From Bin87 sp965116565 (GTDB taxonomy: Bacteria; Chloroflexota; Dehalococcoidia; Lucifugimonadales; UBA3495): 64,000 nt of DNA. Below the pieces are notes generated by a model. That model ran no database searches. It was given only the letters and a program-made list of their open reading frames with translations, and had not been told where the DNA came from. The position numbers and the translations under genes are program-made. Positions 43,060 to 51,752 of this stretch are shown here, in pieces. Location of the stretch: NCBI GenBank assembly GCA_965116565.1, contig OZ220699.1:1178001-1242000 (forward strand), written 5' to 3'. How positions within the stretch are numbered: position 1 is the first letter of the stretch; each line of letters opens with the position of its first letter.

Positions 43060-45050
43060 TACACGTCCAGGTTCTGCACTTCCGTGGCGTGGCTCTGGAT
43101 GAAGCTCTTGCGCGGCGCGACTTGCTCACCCATCAACATCGCAAATACGCCGTCAGTGTCCGAGATGCCGTCCACGTCGTCCAGGTCATTGATGGTGACC
43201 TGCAACATCTTGCGAGCCGTCGGATCCATCGTGGTCTCCCACAACTGGTCGGCGTTCATCTCTCCCAGTCCCTTGTACCGCTGCACCGACGGCTCGGATC
43301 GGGCTGTAGACATCTTCTTGATCAGGGTGTCTTTTTCGTCCTCGGAGTACGCGTAGGCGATGTTCCGCGCCCTCTGCACCCGGTACAACGGCGGTTGGGC
43401 GATGTAAAGGAAGCCGCCCTCAATCAACTCGCGCATCCGGCGGTAGAAATACGTCAGTATCAAAGTACGGATATGCGAACCGTCCACATCCGCGTCCGTC
43501 ATGATGATGATGCGGTGGTAACGCAGCTTGGATATATCGAAGGCTTCGCCTTCACCGGTTCCAACCGCGGAGATCAGCGCCCTGATTTCCTCGTGGCTCA
43601 GGATGCGCTCCACTTTGTCCAGGAACCGCTCCACATTGAGGATCTTTCCCTTCAACGGCAGGATCGCTTGGAACTGACGGTCTCGGCCCATCTTGGCCGA
43701 ACCTCCGGCCGATTCACCCTCCACGATGTAGAGTTCAGACTTTGCCGGGTCCCGTTCCGAGCAGTCCGCCAGTTTCCCCGGCAGAGACGTCCCGTCCAGC
43801 GCATTCTTTCGCAGCACCAGATCGCGAGCCCTGCGCGCCGCTTCCCGCGCCGCGTGGTTGGTCTGTACTTTCTCCATCACGCCTTTCGCGGCGGTGGGGT
43901 TTTCCTCGAGGAATCTGGTCAATCCCTCCGACGTCGCGGCTTCAACTCGGCTGCGAATTTCAGGATTGCTCAGTTTGTTTTTCGTCTGCCCTTCAAACTG
44001 CGGGTCGCCCAGTTTGACGCTCACCACCGCAACCAACCCGCCGCGGGTGTCCTCACCGCTGAAAGAGTCTTTGGCGTCCTTGAAAAAGTTCTGCTTGCGT
44101 GCGTAGTCATTGAGCACACGCGTCAGACCCGACCTGAATCCGGCCAGGTGAGTGCCGCCCTCCGGGGTCAGGATGCAGTTGGCGAAGGTGCGCTCATCTG
44201 CCGCCAGGTTGTCGTGCCCGTCCGTGTGATGGTACTGAAACGCGACCTCCACATCGGCGTCCTCCGCGTTGCGCTGATAGTAGAACGGGTCCGGCATCAC
44301 CACGTTGCGCTTTCGGTTTATGTTGCGCACCATGCTCGCCACGCCGGAGTCAAAGAAGAAGGAGCGTTCGATGTCTCCATTTCGCTCCTCCTCGTGGAAC
44401 TCGCTGATCAGGCGTATTTCCAGGCCCTTGTTCAGATAAGCGGTTTGACGCAACTGCGCCACCAGGCGTCCAAAATCATAAGTGATCTCAGGGAAAATCT
44501 CCGGGTCAGCATAGTACGTCACCGTCGTGCCCTGCCGCCGAACCCGTTGGTGCTGAACCAGCTCCGTCGTAGGGATGCCGCGAGCGTAATCCTGGGTGTA
44601 ACGCACCCCGCCACGGCATACCTCGGCGTGCAGATCGGCCGCGAGGGCGTTCACCACAGACGCGCCTACTCCATGCAGCCCGCCGGACACCTTGTACGCT
44701 GCTCCGTCGAACTTCCCGCCCGCGTGCAGCGTGGTCATCACCGTCTCCAGCCCCGAAACGCCCGTGTCCGGATGAACGTCCACCGGAATGCCCCGCCCGT
44801 TGTCGGACACGCTGACCGCCCCGTCCGCCGCGATGCGGAGATCAATGCGGTCGCAGTAGCCGGCCAAAGCCTCATCCACCGCGTTGTCCAACAGCTCCTT
44901 GATCAGATGATGCAGTCCATCTACGCCGGTGCTCCCGATATACATCCCGGGCCGCACCCTGACCGCTTCCAGGCCCTTTAATACTTGAATATTGTCTGAA
45001 GTATATTCAGATGATTCTTCCGTCGTCGGAATCGTGATCGCTTGAGTCAT
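43059..45050 (-). CDS. gyrB: DNA gyrase subunit B (type IIA topoisomerase B subunit)
   Basis: 663 aa. N-terminal GHKL ATPase (VRPGMYIGSTGVDGLHHLIKE, DNGRGIPVD, GGLHGVG), transducer domain, and C-terminal Toprim with EGESAGGSAKMGRD and DADVDGSHIRTL. It introduces negative supercoils with GyrA, which is not in the window. ParE is a possible alternative. The ATG at 45050 fits the family start. A promoter box lies at 45143-45151; the downstream gene is hpt. Confidence 0.95.
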   Translation of the reverse strand: MTQAITIPTTEESSEYTSDNIQVLKGLEAVRVRPGMYIGSTGVDGLHHLIKELLDNAVDEALAGYCDRIDLRIAADGAVSVSDNGRGIPVDVHPDTGVSGLETVMTTLHAGGKFDGAAYKVSGGLHGVGASVVNALAADLHAEVCRGGVRYTQDYARGIPTTELVQHQRVRRQGTTVTYYADPEIFPEITYDFGRLVAQLRQTAYLNKGLEIRLISEFHEEERNGDIERSFFFDSGVASMVRNINRKRNVVMPDPFYYQRNAEDADVEVAFQYHHTDGHDNLAADERTFANCILTPEGGTHLAGFRSGLTRVLNDYARKQNFFKDAKDSFSGEDTRGGLVAVVSVKLGDPQFEGQTKNKLSNPEIRSRVEAATSEGLTRFLEENPTAAKGVMEKVQTNHAAREAARRARDLVLRKNALDGTSLPGKLADCSERDPAKSELYIVEGESAGGSAKMGRDRQFQAILPLKGKILNVERFLDKVERILSHEEIRALISAVGTGEGEAFDISKLRYHRIIIMTDADVDGSHIRTLILTYFYRRMRELIEGGFLYIAQPPLYRVQRARNIAYAYSEDEKDTLIKKMSTARSEPSVQRYKGLGEMNADQLWETTMDPTARKMLQVTINDLDDVDGISDTDGVFAMLMGEQVAPRKSFIQSHATEVQNLDV

Positions 45051-45142
45051 ATTTCCCCGATCCGCTGGTTTTCGCCTTGGAAACGCGCACGTTGTCGGCA
45101 CGTACAATTATCGCAAGTCATGATACTGTCGGTGTAGAACTA

Positions 45143-45151
45143 ATTATAGCA
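45143..45151 (-). promoter_or_regulatory. Extended -10 upstream of gyrB
   Basis: TGCTATAAT on the minus strand, about 93 nt before the gyrB ATG; the possible -35 (TGGCAC, 17 nt further) is weak. The leader is long enough for control of supercoiling-dependent expression. Confidence 0.5.
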
Positions 45152-45227
45152 TAATCGGGGCCAACGTGCCACATTTCGAGTACGAAAATATGCGGTTTTT
45201 TGGATCACGCAAAAACATTTATGTCAA

Positions 45228-45680
45228 TCATTCCAATAAGGATGAGTAATACCAGCGGCCCGATAATAAACTGTCTATCGCAAGCCTCATGGGCTCAAAC
45301 AATGGCTCCGGAGGCTCGGACATCGGATACCATCCATATTCGCCGAACGACCCGTCCGACGCCTTGGGCACGGGTTCCTGGTCCTCTATCTCTCCCAGGA
45401 ATTCTACGTCGACGTAGTGCCGGTCGTACGCAATGACGTTGCTGAGGCAAAGCAAGCGTAGATCGCCCACCACCACGCCCAACTCCTCCATCGCCTCGCG
45501 CCGGGCGCATTCTTCGAGCGTCTCGCCAAACTCCAGGTGTCCGCCGGCCGATCCCCAGGTATCCTCGCCGTGCGCTCCGCGCCGCTTCGCCAGGAACACT
45601 CTGCCACCCCGTAAGAACACCACCCCTACGCCGACCGATGGCCTGTCCCCTCGCGTGCTCACGGCCACAGTATAGCGCAC
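45228..45680 (-). CDS. Nudix hydrolase
   Basis: 150 aa. The Nudix box GGHLEFGETLEECARREA-MEELG (residues about 47-69) matches GX5EX7REUXEEXGU, binding divalent metal to cleave nucleoside diphosphate derivatives; the substrate may be an oxidised nucleotide. The C-terminal SEPPEPLFEPMRLAIDSL is typical of nucleotide triphosphatases of the MutT group. It stands alone between gyrB and IS debris. Confidence 0.88.
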   Translation of the reverse strand: MRYTVAVSTRGDRPSVGVGVVFLRGGRVFLAKRRGAHGEDTWGSAGGHLEFGETLEECARREAMEELGVVVGDLRLLCLSNVIAYDRHYVDVEFLGEIEDQEPVPKASDGSFGEYGWYPMSEPPEPLFEPMRLAIDSLLSGRWYYSSLLE

Positions 45681-45847
45681 GTCGACGCATGCGCCACGCC
45701 TGCTTGTCCACCCTTACGTCAGTGGTTTGCGATTGCTGGCATACGTCGAGGTAGTCCGCTCACCCTGAGCCTGTCGAATGACTAGCGGACGGCGCCCGAA
45801 GGATCGTCCTGATGAAATTTGTTGCAATGTTTTCGGATATCGGATAA

Positions 45848-46680
45848 TCAAATGAACTTGCGTCCACCGCTAACTGGGTAGGAAAATCCCCTCTCCCTTG
45901 ACTCGACTTCCGAGTAACTGGGGTCATCACGCGGTATTTGGTGCGGCTGGCGATGCGTGAGTGGCATGTTCCGGAGCATCGGACGTGGGCACCAACCGGT
46001 AGCCCAGTTGTGCCACTCGACGCTGAGCAGCGCGTAGCGCCCGCTGTTGTACTGACGCTCGTAATACTCGGCACCCACGTCTACGTAGTCCTCGCCGTAG
46101 CGCAGCATGGAATAGATGAGCCTGGCCAGCTTGTGGGGCGTGGCGGTGATGGCCTTGGGCGCGCCTAACTGTGCCTGCTTCCGGCGCAGGAAAGCGCCCA
46201 GGGCACTGTCGGAGTGCAGCCCGTGGGCTGCCAGACGCAATGCCGCCGCGGCGCGGTTGGCGCTGGGTTTGCTCCTTGAGCTCATGACCCGTCCACCGGT
46301 GATACGGCGGTCAGGGCTGAGCCGCAACCACGAGGCGAAGTGTTTGGCGCTGGGCCATTTCGTCATGTCGGCGCCAATCTCGCTGACCACCTTCAGGGCG
46401 GTGAAACCGTTAATGCCGTTGATGCGGGTCAGGTCCACTCCGGTCATACGGTACAGGTGTGTCCTGACGTCGAAGCGGGGCGCGTTCTTCTTTTTGCGCT
46501 TTTTGCATTGGGAGCGGGAGATTGACCGTCGTTGCGATCATCAAACCGTTCCAGCTGGGCCTCGATCTCCCGTTCGCACTCGGCGATCTTGTCGTGATAG
46601 AACCGATACAACTCCAGGGCCTGGGTCAGCTCGAAGATGTGCTCCTCTGTGAAACGCCGCGGACATTGAGCCAGTGATCG
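45848..46680 (-). pseudogene. IS110-family transposase remnant (copy 1), frameshifted
   Basis: The C-terminal transposase_20 part is readable (TGVDLTRINGINGFTALKVV, KHFASWLRLSPDRRITGG, RLIYSMLRYGEDYVDVGAEYYE) and a middle part (FTEEHIFELTQALELYRFYH) lies in another frame, separated by an indel in a run of A near 46500. The N-terminal DEDD domain is absent. About 300 bp reappear inverted at 47190-47505. Confidence 0.8.
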
Positions 46681-46745
46681 CCAAGGACTATGTACCACCC
46701 TGGGCGCATGGCGATTTCGATCAACAGCAGTTTGTGGGTTGCTGG

Positions 46746-46943
46746 TCAATCACCTCCTCTGTCCAGCAGGGCGCGGTGTGGCGACAGCCGTTCGCGGTAG
46801 CTGGAGCCTTCGATGACGATCTGGTAACTGGCGTTGGCCAGGCAGTCGAGGGCGCTGTTGCCGAGGATAGGATCGTCGAAGAGACTGAGCCACTCGTCCA
46901 CGGCCCGGTTGCTGGTGATGACGAAGCTGGACGCCCGAAGCAT
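46746..46943 (-). pseudogene. IS21-family IstB ATPase, C-terminal fragment
   Basis: 65 codons: SFVITSNRAVDEWLSLFDD and PILGNSALDCLANASYQIVI with the terminal SSYRERLSPHR. This is the end of an IstB helper ATPase; no IstA is present. It lies between the two IS110 copies. Confidence 0.8.
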
Positions 46944-47054
46944 CCGGTTTCGTCAAAAACAAGATGCCGGCATTCCCCAGGGTCTTCCCAAGCTTCGGCC
47001 AGACCCAGTTCGAACCCTTTACATACCCCTGGCAGGTATCAAGTACGGGGCAGG

Positions 47055-47505
47055 CTCTTCCAGGAAGTGCGCACCTACCTGGGTTTGGAGACCCAGCGCC
47101 AGTGGTCCGACCTGAACATCGCCCGCACCACGCCCGCCCTGCTGGGCCTGTTTTCCTGGATCACCCTGGCGGCCCACGGGCTGCATCGCTCCGACAGCGC
47201 GTTGGGCGCTTTCCTGCGCCGCAAGCAGGCCCAGATGGACGCGCCCAAGGCCATCACGGCCACGGCCCACAAGCTGGCCAGGCTCATCTATTCCATGCTG
47301 CGCTATGGCCAAGACTACGTGGACGTGGGCGCCGAATACTACGAAAATCAATACCAGCAGCGGGCGTTACATGCCGTTCAGCGTCGAGCAGCACAACTGG
47401 GCTGCCGGTTGGTGCCCATGTCCGATGCTCCGGAACATGCCACTCACGCACCTCCAGCCGCACCAAATACCCCGTGATGACCCCAGTTACTCGGAAGTCC
47501 AGCTG
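47055..47505 (+). pseudogene. Fused DDE-transposase and IS110 fragments (copy 2)
   Basis: Starts with the tail of a DDE transposase (EVRTYLGLETQRQWSDLNIA ... GLFSWITLAAHGLH), preceded by the recurring end sequence CAGGTATCAAGTACGGGG, and runs straight into an IS110 piece (GAFLRRKQAQMDAPKAITAT, RLIYSMLRYGQDYVDVGAEY). This is a recombination or nested-insertion scar. The IS110 part mirrors 45900-46215. Confidence 0.7.
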
Positions 47506-47531
47506 AGGGGTGCGAGCTTCCCAAAAAGTAA

Positions 47532-47558
47532 ATCGCGCCCGGTCTTTCCGGGCGCGAT
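47532..47558. terminator. 11-bp stem hairpin
   Basis: ATCGCGCCCGG/CCGGGCGCGAT with loop TCTTT, between the IS wreckage and the integrase region. The flanks read GTAA before and CATTGC after, so no clear T-tract; perhaps a relic of a terminator of a lost gene. Confidence 0.4.
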
Positions 47559-47842
47559 CATTGCGTAGAATGCTGTGGGTTGCGGCCCGGTACTGTAGAC
47601 TGCCGGGAATTTGTCCAGCAAAACGGGCCGGATCCGGTGTTTACGCCTCAGACTGATACCGTTTTTGAGGTTGGGACCGAGCCTTATCGAAAAAATGGTG
47701 CCGAGGGGCGGATTCGCAATTTCGCGTGGAGTCAGGTGTTGTGGAGTCCTGCGGAACGTGATTTCCTACTCACGGAGCGTGGTCTAGCACAGTGCAACAC
47801 AGTCGGGTGCTGAGAGTTTGTCCCACATTTGTCCCACAAATC
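47559..47842. other. Intergenic region beyond the integrase 3' end
   Basis: No gene or tRNA seen. Attachment sites for tyrosine integrases often lie here, but no matching direct repeat was found elsewhere in the window. Confidence 0.4.
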
Positions 47843-48970
47843 TCATGCGTCAGCGCTGATCAACTTCGCCACCGCTTCCGCGGTTTCGCTTTGCCAGCCA
47901 GGCAGTGCGTGGGCGTATGTGTTCATCGTGGTGCTGACCTTGGCGTGACCTATTCGTTTGGAGACCACGACTGGGTTCTGCCTCGAATTCAACGCCACCG
48001 ATGCGTGGAAATGCCGCAGGCTCCGCATCGTCAAGTCAGGAATGTTGGCCTCTTTGCGCAAGCTCTTCACGAAATAAGTCAGAGTGTTGGGATGGCACCA
48101 ACCGGACAGGTCCTGGCGAGGGAAAACCCATTCCGGAGGCTCCACACCCAGCTGCTCGGCAAGTTCTTGCTGCCGGCTTTTGTGCTCTCGGAGCGCGGAC
48201 ACCGACTCGGCGTCGAGATTCACGGTGCGGCACCCGCTCTCCGTTTTCGGGCATTTCACGAGGCCGCCTCCCTTGGCGACGACAAGCGATGCCTCGACTC
48301 GGAGCACACGTTCTTCGAGATCCAGATTTTCCCACGTCAACGCCAACGCCTCTCCTCGGCGCAACCCAGTGTAGATGATCAAGTAAACACAAGGCCACAT
48401 GTAGTGACCTGAGGCGGCACCCGCAGCAAGCAGGGCTCTCACTTGCTCCATGCCAGGGCTGTAGGCTTCTGTGCTCGGCGCGGACGGCGGGGAAACCAGA
48501 GCCACCGGATCCCGAAAGATTAGCTCCATCCGGAGCGCGTGCTTCATGGCGCCGCTCAGGACGTTGTGGACCATCTGGACGCCAATGGGATCCATGCCTC
48601 CGTTCAGCAATTTGGTTTCCAAGTCTCGCACTTGGCGTGGTGTAAGCCTCGAGATTTCCACGCCACCCAGATGAGGCACCAGGTGGAGGCGAACGACGCC
48701 CTCGTAACGGTCGTAGGTTTTTTGCTCCCTGTTCGGGGAGATGACCTCGGCCAACCACAGTTGTAGCCATTCGTCGAGCTTGTAGCGCTCAACGGATGGG
48801 ACCACACCGCGGTCCATCTGGCCCAGAATTTCGCGGAGACGCCGCTCAGCGTCGGCCTTCTTCCCCTGGATGGTCTCGTTCTTTCGAATGCGTTTGCCGT
48901 GCTCGTCACGGCCGATGAACACTCGAATCTGCCAGGAACCTGGACTCCGCTGCTTGATCTCTCCTGCCAT
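47843..48970 (-). CDS. Tyrosine recombinase / phage-type integrase
   Basis: 375 aa. AP2-like arm-binding N-terminus (GSWQIRVFIGRDEHGKRIRK), SAM-like core-binding domain (residues about 60-150) and the catalytic domain with Arg in YTGLRRGEALALTW, Lys region VKCPKTESGCR, LRHFHASV, GHAKVSTTMNTYAH ending in the Tyr nucleophile. All catalytic residues are present. It faces left; a divergent control region and an excisionase gene lie on its other side, so this is the integration module of the element to the right. Confidence 0.92.
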   Translation of the reverse strand: MAGEIKQRSPGSWQIRVFIGRDEHGKRIRKNETIQGKKADAERRLREILGQMDRGVVPSVERYKLDEWLQLWLAEVISPNREQKTYDRYEGVVRLHLVPHLGGVEISRLTPRQVRDLETKLLNGGMDPIGVQMVHNVLSGAMKHALRMELIFRDPVALVSPPSAPSTEAYSPGMEQVRALLAAGAASGHYMWPCVYLIIYTGLRRGEALALTWENLDLEERVLRVEASLVVAKGGGLVKCPKTESGCRTVNLDAESVSALREHKSRQQELAEQLGVEPPEWVFPRQDLSGWCHPNTLTYFVKSLRKEANIPDLTMRSLRHFHASVALNSRQNPVVVSKRIGHAKVSTTMNTYAHALPGWQSETAEAVAKLISADA

Positions 48971-49432
48971 GAACTACCTCCTCTGTGGTTGGCCTGTTTG
49001 GACTCGTGGAAAGGAGCCCGCCAACCAGTGATTCAGCGACGATCGTATCGTCGACCGAGCGTCGCGCGTCACCCCAATCCGCTCCGGCAGGCCAGCGAAC
49101 TGCGAGCGACGCTGCTTCATTGAATGCGGGAACCCAGATCCGCTTCGACACACATCCAAGGCAAGGCCAACGACTGATCCGACCCCGGGAATCTGTATCC
49201 CGTCCCGGGGCGAAGGCCGGCCCGTCTTCCGCTCAGCCATTTCCGGCCCACCGTAGGTTCGGGAATAGCGGGGCGACGTGCCACGTCACGGTCGACCTGT
49301 GACCAAAAAACCACCATTTTCTCGCCCGGGCTAACGCCGCCGCAACCGACGTTACAATCCCGCGCGAAACCACAAATGCCACCACGTCACGTTGCTCAAC
49401 GCAACGTACGAAACCGGATGGAGAACGGTCCA
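48971..49432. other. Divergent control region between integrase and excisionase genes
   Basis: 460 bp without a gene. It should contain the promoters of both genes and possibly the integrase arm sites, but no clear direct repeats were found. Confidence 0.45.
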
Positions 49433-49654
49433 ATGGAAACTCTTAAAAAAGCTTACAGCGTCTCAGAAGCCGCTGAGGTGCTTGGCGTAAGCCAGTGGCT
49501 GGTGCGAGAAGCAATCCGGCGCGGCGAGATCAGCTGCACCCGGATCGGAAAGCGCATCATCATTCCAGCCGCCACCATCGACCAATTTCTGGCGGTCCCA
49601 GACGACCAGGGTACGAGCATGGGGCTGCCCCCGACCAACATTGCGGTCGAATAG
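49433..49654 (+). CDS. Excisionase-type helix-turn-helix protein
   Basis: 73 aa from the ATG at 49433 (GGAG upstream). MerR-like HTH: AYSVSEAAEVLGVSQWLVREAIRRGEI and then RIGKRIIIPAATIDQFL, the standard layout of DNA-binding excisionases. It probably controls directionality of the integrase encoded divergently 460 nt away. The longer frame to 49376 adds a non-homologous stretch. Confidence 0.82.
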   Translation: METLKKAYSVSEAAEVLGVSQWLVREAIRRGEISCTRIGKRIIIPAATIDQFLAVPDDQGTSMGLPPTNIAVE

Positions 49655-49998
49655 GGCGTCGCGACGAATGCCCCGAGACATCCGGAACCGATTCGGTACG
49701 CCCGGGAGGGTTGGCCCGCCAGAGATACGCGACGCAGGTAGAACCAACCACGCGAACGTCGATGTGGTTGGGACAGCCGTCAGTTTTTCTCAACGGCAGA
49801 CTGACGACCGCTACCGCAGAACCGACGAGCCGTGCCGCAACCCGGTAACGCCGAAGCTCAACATAAGGGCCACTTGGCTGCTCGCATCCTGACGGACCAG
49901 AATGCCTCCCGGCTGCGGGGAAAGACCGCCACATTGGCCGGACGGCCCGATCTCGTCGTACTCGACGACTGAGACGCCGCCACCGTTGACTTCTGACC
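49655..49998. other. Intergenic region, nothing identified
   Basis: About 340 bp with no protein-like frame, RNA gene or repeat that I can support. Confidence 0.4.
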
Positions 49999-50363
49999 CT
50001 AGAAAGCGGGCCGGAAACCCTTGGTTGGGAAGAGTGATAAAGCCACTGCCGACGACCTGAGCCAAGCCAGCATCCAGGTCGGCGGAAAGTGGTGGTCCAT
50101 ACCGTTACCGTCGCCGTTTGGGGCGGTGGGGACGATGATGTCGGGGGCATCGCCAGGATCGCTGACCACACCGGTTTGGTTCGCCAGCAGGGTCAGGTTG
50201 GCCACCGTGGCCGCCAGGTACGACTGGCACTTGGTCTTGACCCGGCCAAAGTAGCGCGCCTGCCGGATGCCCAACTGGACCAACCGGGCCAGACGGTGCT
50301 CTACCACCACCCGCAACTGGCTATACTGGGCAAAGGCGGGACTTTTCTGTAACGCCCGAGCCT
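49999..50363 (-). pseudogene. IS1182/IS5-type transposase, C-terminal fragment
   Basis: The minus strand reads EARALQKSPAFAQYSQL, then RVVVEHRLARLVQLGIRQARYFGR and VKTKCQSYLAATVANLTLLA, the C-terminal tail of a DDE transposase. The 5' part is missing and the cut coincides with the MITE boundary at 50364. Confidence 0.75.
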
Positions 50364-50535
50364 CCTAGAGCGTGTCGTCAAATTGAGTTTCCAAGCGTCA
50401 GAACGTTCCACTTCCGTCATTCCCGCGAAAGTGGGAATCCAGAATCGCTTGCTGTTGCAGAACGATTTGGGTATGGAAACGCCTGGACTCCGGCGAAAGC
50501 CGGAATGACGAGATAATTTGACGACACTCCCTAGG
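50364..50535. mobile_element. MITE-like element of about 172 bp
   Basis: Both ends are CTAG followed by about 14 bp of inverted repeat: left CTAGAGCGTGTCGTCAAATT and right (reverse) CTAGGGAGTGTCGTCAAATT. Inside is a REP-like CGTCATTCCCGCGAAAGTGG and its partial complement. No coding frame. The CTAG-start ends resemble those of the IS5 element at 28123, so a relative could mobilise it. Confidence 0.75.
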
Positions 50536-50598
50536 GGAAACTTGCTCGGACGGACCTCTCGACCGACACCAGGCGTCGATGGGCGAAGGGGATTTTTC

Positions 50599-51198
50599 GT
50601 GGCGAAAAAGAAGGTGAAAATGGATGAACCAAAGATTTTGCAATGGATAGAGAGAAGGCTCGAGGGGTGGCCCCGAAGCCAAAAGGATGTATTGGAGCTC
50701 TGGTTGAAATGGCCCGATGAAATTGACCACCAAGAACGGCTCATAACTGGACTCATCAATGCGGAATTGAACTTGCCCGAAAAGGACAGATGGCTACAAT
50801 TGGATACAGCCGTCCAGTATCTTCAGGAGGTAGCGCGGGGATTCGCGTTCGAGATCTTGGTGGACGGCGTGCCGCCAGGAAAAGTACCACACAGTTTGTT
50901 GTTGTGGGCTCTCCTTGTCTCCGGTGGTGTCATCGAACTCAAACGAACAGAAGGGAACAACGGCCGCCCGCATGCCGACATCCTGCGTGACCTGAAAATC
51001 CGGTCGGTGGTGTCCGAATTGAAGGAAAAATACGGCACCAACCAAGAAGATGCCTGGCATTTGATTGCCAAAGTCACTCCTAAACTCACTGAGGATGGTG
51101 TCAAGAAGGCAGTATCCCGTGCCCGGGAGCAATCGGGCACCTGGTTCGGCGTGATGGTCGCGAACGGTTTGCAAGATTGGGGTGAAACAATCCCCTAG
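50599..51198 (+). CDS. Hypothetical protein
   Basis: 199 aa from GTG 50599 (AAGGGG upstream; ATG at 50620 is the alternative). Charged, mostly helical; N-terminus AKKKVKMDEPKILQWIERRL, a middle hydrophobic LLLWALLVSGGVIELKRTEG, and a C-terminal helix KKAVSRAREQSGTWFG. Not recognised. It is intact with average composition and lies between a MITE and an AlpA gene, so it is probably cargo of the element. Confidence 0.6.
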   Translation: MAKKKVKMDEPKILQWIERRLEGWPRSQKDVLELWLKWPDEIDHQERLITGLINAELNLPEKDRWLQLDTAVQYLQEVARGFAFEILVDGVPPGKVPHSLLLWALLVSGGVIELKRTEGNNGRPHADILRDLKIRSVVSELKEKYGTNQEDAWHLIAKVTPKLTEDGVKKAVSRAREQSGTWFGVMVANGLQDWGETIP

Positions 51199-51264
51199 GT
51201 TTTTTACCTGGAAACTTCCGGCGACTCGTGACAACGTATAGGAAATGCGACCGGAGGATTTCAC

Positions 51265-51495
51265 ATGAACCCGTCACAATCTGACCGTATGTTGCGCCGT
51301 GGTGAGGTTGAGCAACTGTGCGGACTGGCCACCACCACCATCTACCGGAAAATGAAAGACGGGAGTTTCCCGTCGCCGGTACGTGTCGGCGCCCGGGCCG
51401 TGCGTTGGCCTGAGTCAGAGATCCTGCGGTGGCTTTCGGAGTGCCCCAGGGCGCGTGGCCATGGTGGTTACACTCCCGCCGCTCCAGCCGATTGA
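51265..51495 (+). CDS. AlpA-family transcriptional regulator
   Basis: 76 aa. HTH of the AlpA type: MLRRGEVEQLCGLATTTIYRKMK then SFPSPVRVGARAVRWPESEI. These phage-derived activators often control excision or replication genes. It precedes the 951-aa primase-like gene (220 nt downstream) and may activate it. GGAGG lies upstream of the ATG. Confidence 0.85.
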   Translation: MNPSQSDRMLRRGEVEQLCGLATTTIYRKMKDGSFPSPVRVGARAVRWPESEILRWLSECPRARGHGGYTPAAPAD

Positions 51496-51527
51496 AACCC
51501 CTCACCCCTGGAAAGACGAGTAGCCAG

Positions 51528-51752
51528 ATGAACCAAGGCAATCCGACCCGTCCTAGGCCGATGCCCACGATCGCGCACTCCGCGACCTGGAGAGGCATGG
51601 ACCTGATCAAAAGCGAAGGGCTCACCACACCACTGGCGAGCCCGACTTATCGCCCGGAAGATCCATCCGGACAGCGCTCCGAACAAGCCTACGAAAGCTG
51701 CAGGATCACGCACCATGAGTATAACTGTCCATCGCCCTTACGCACAACCTGA
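51528..51752 (+). CDS. Possible small protein before the primase gene
   Basis: 74 aa from the ATG at 51528, overlapping the start of the primase frame by 38 nt. Not recognised and of ordinary composition; it may be a leader or a chance frame. Confidence 0.25.
   Translation: MNQGNPTRPRPMPTIAHSATWRGMDLIKSEGLTTPLASPTYRPEDPSGQRSEQAYESCRITHHEYNCPSPLRTT

Noticed and set aside
43089..44981. 630-aa plus-strand frame
   Set aside because: Antisense shadow of gyrB.
47559..47842. tRNA gene as integration target beside the integrase
   Set aside because: No cloverleaf could be folded from this stretch on either strand.
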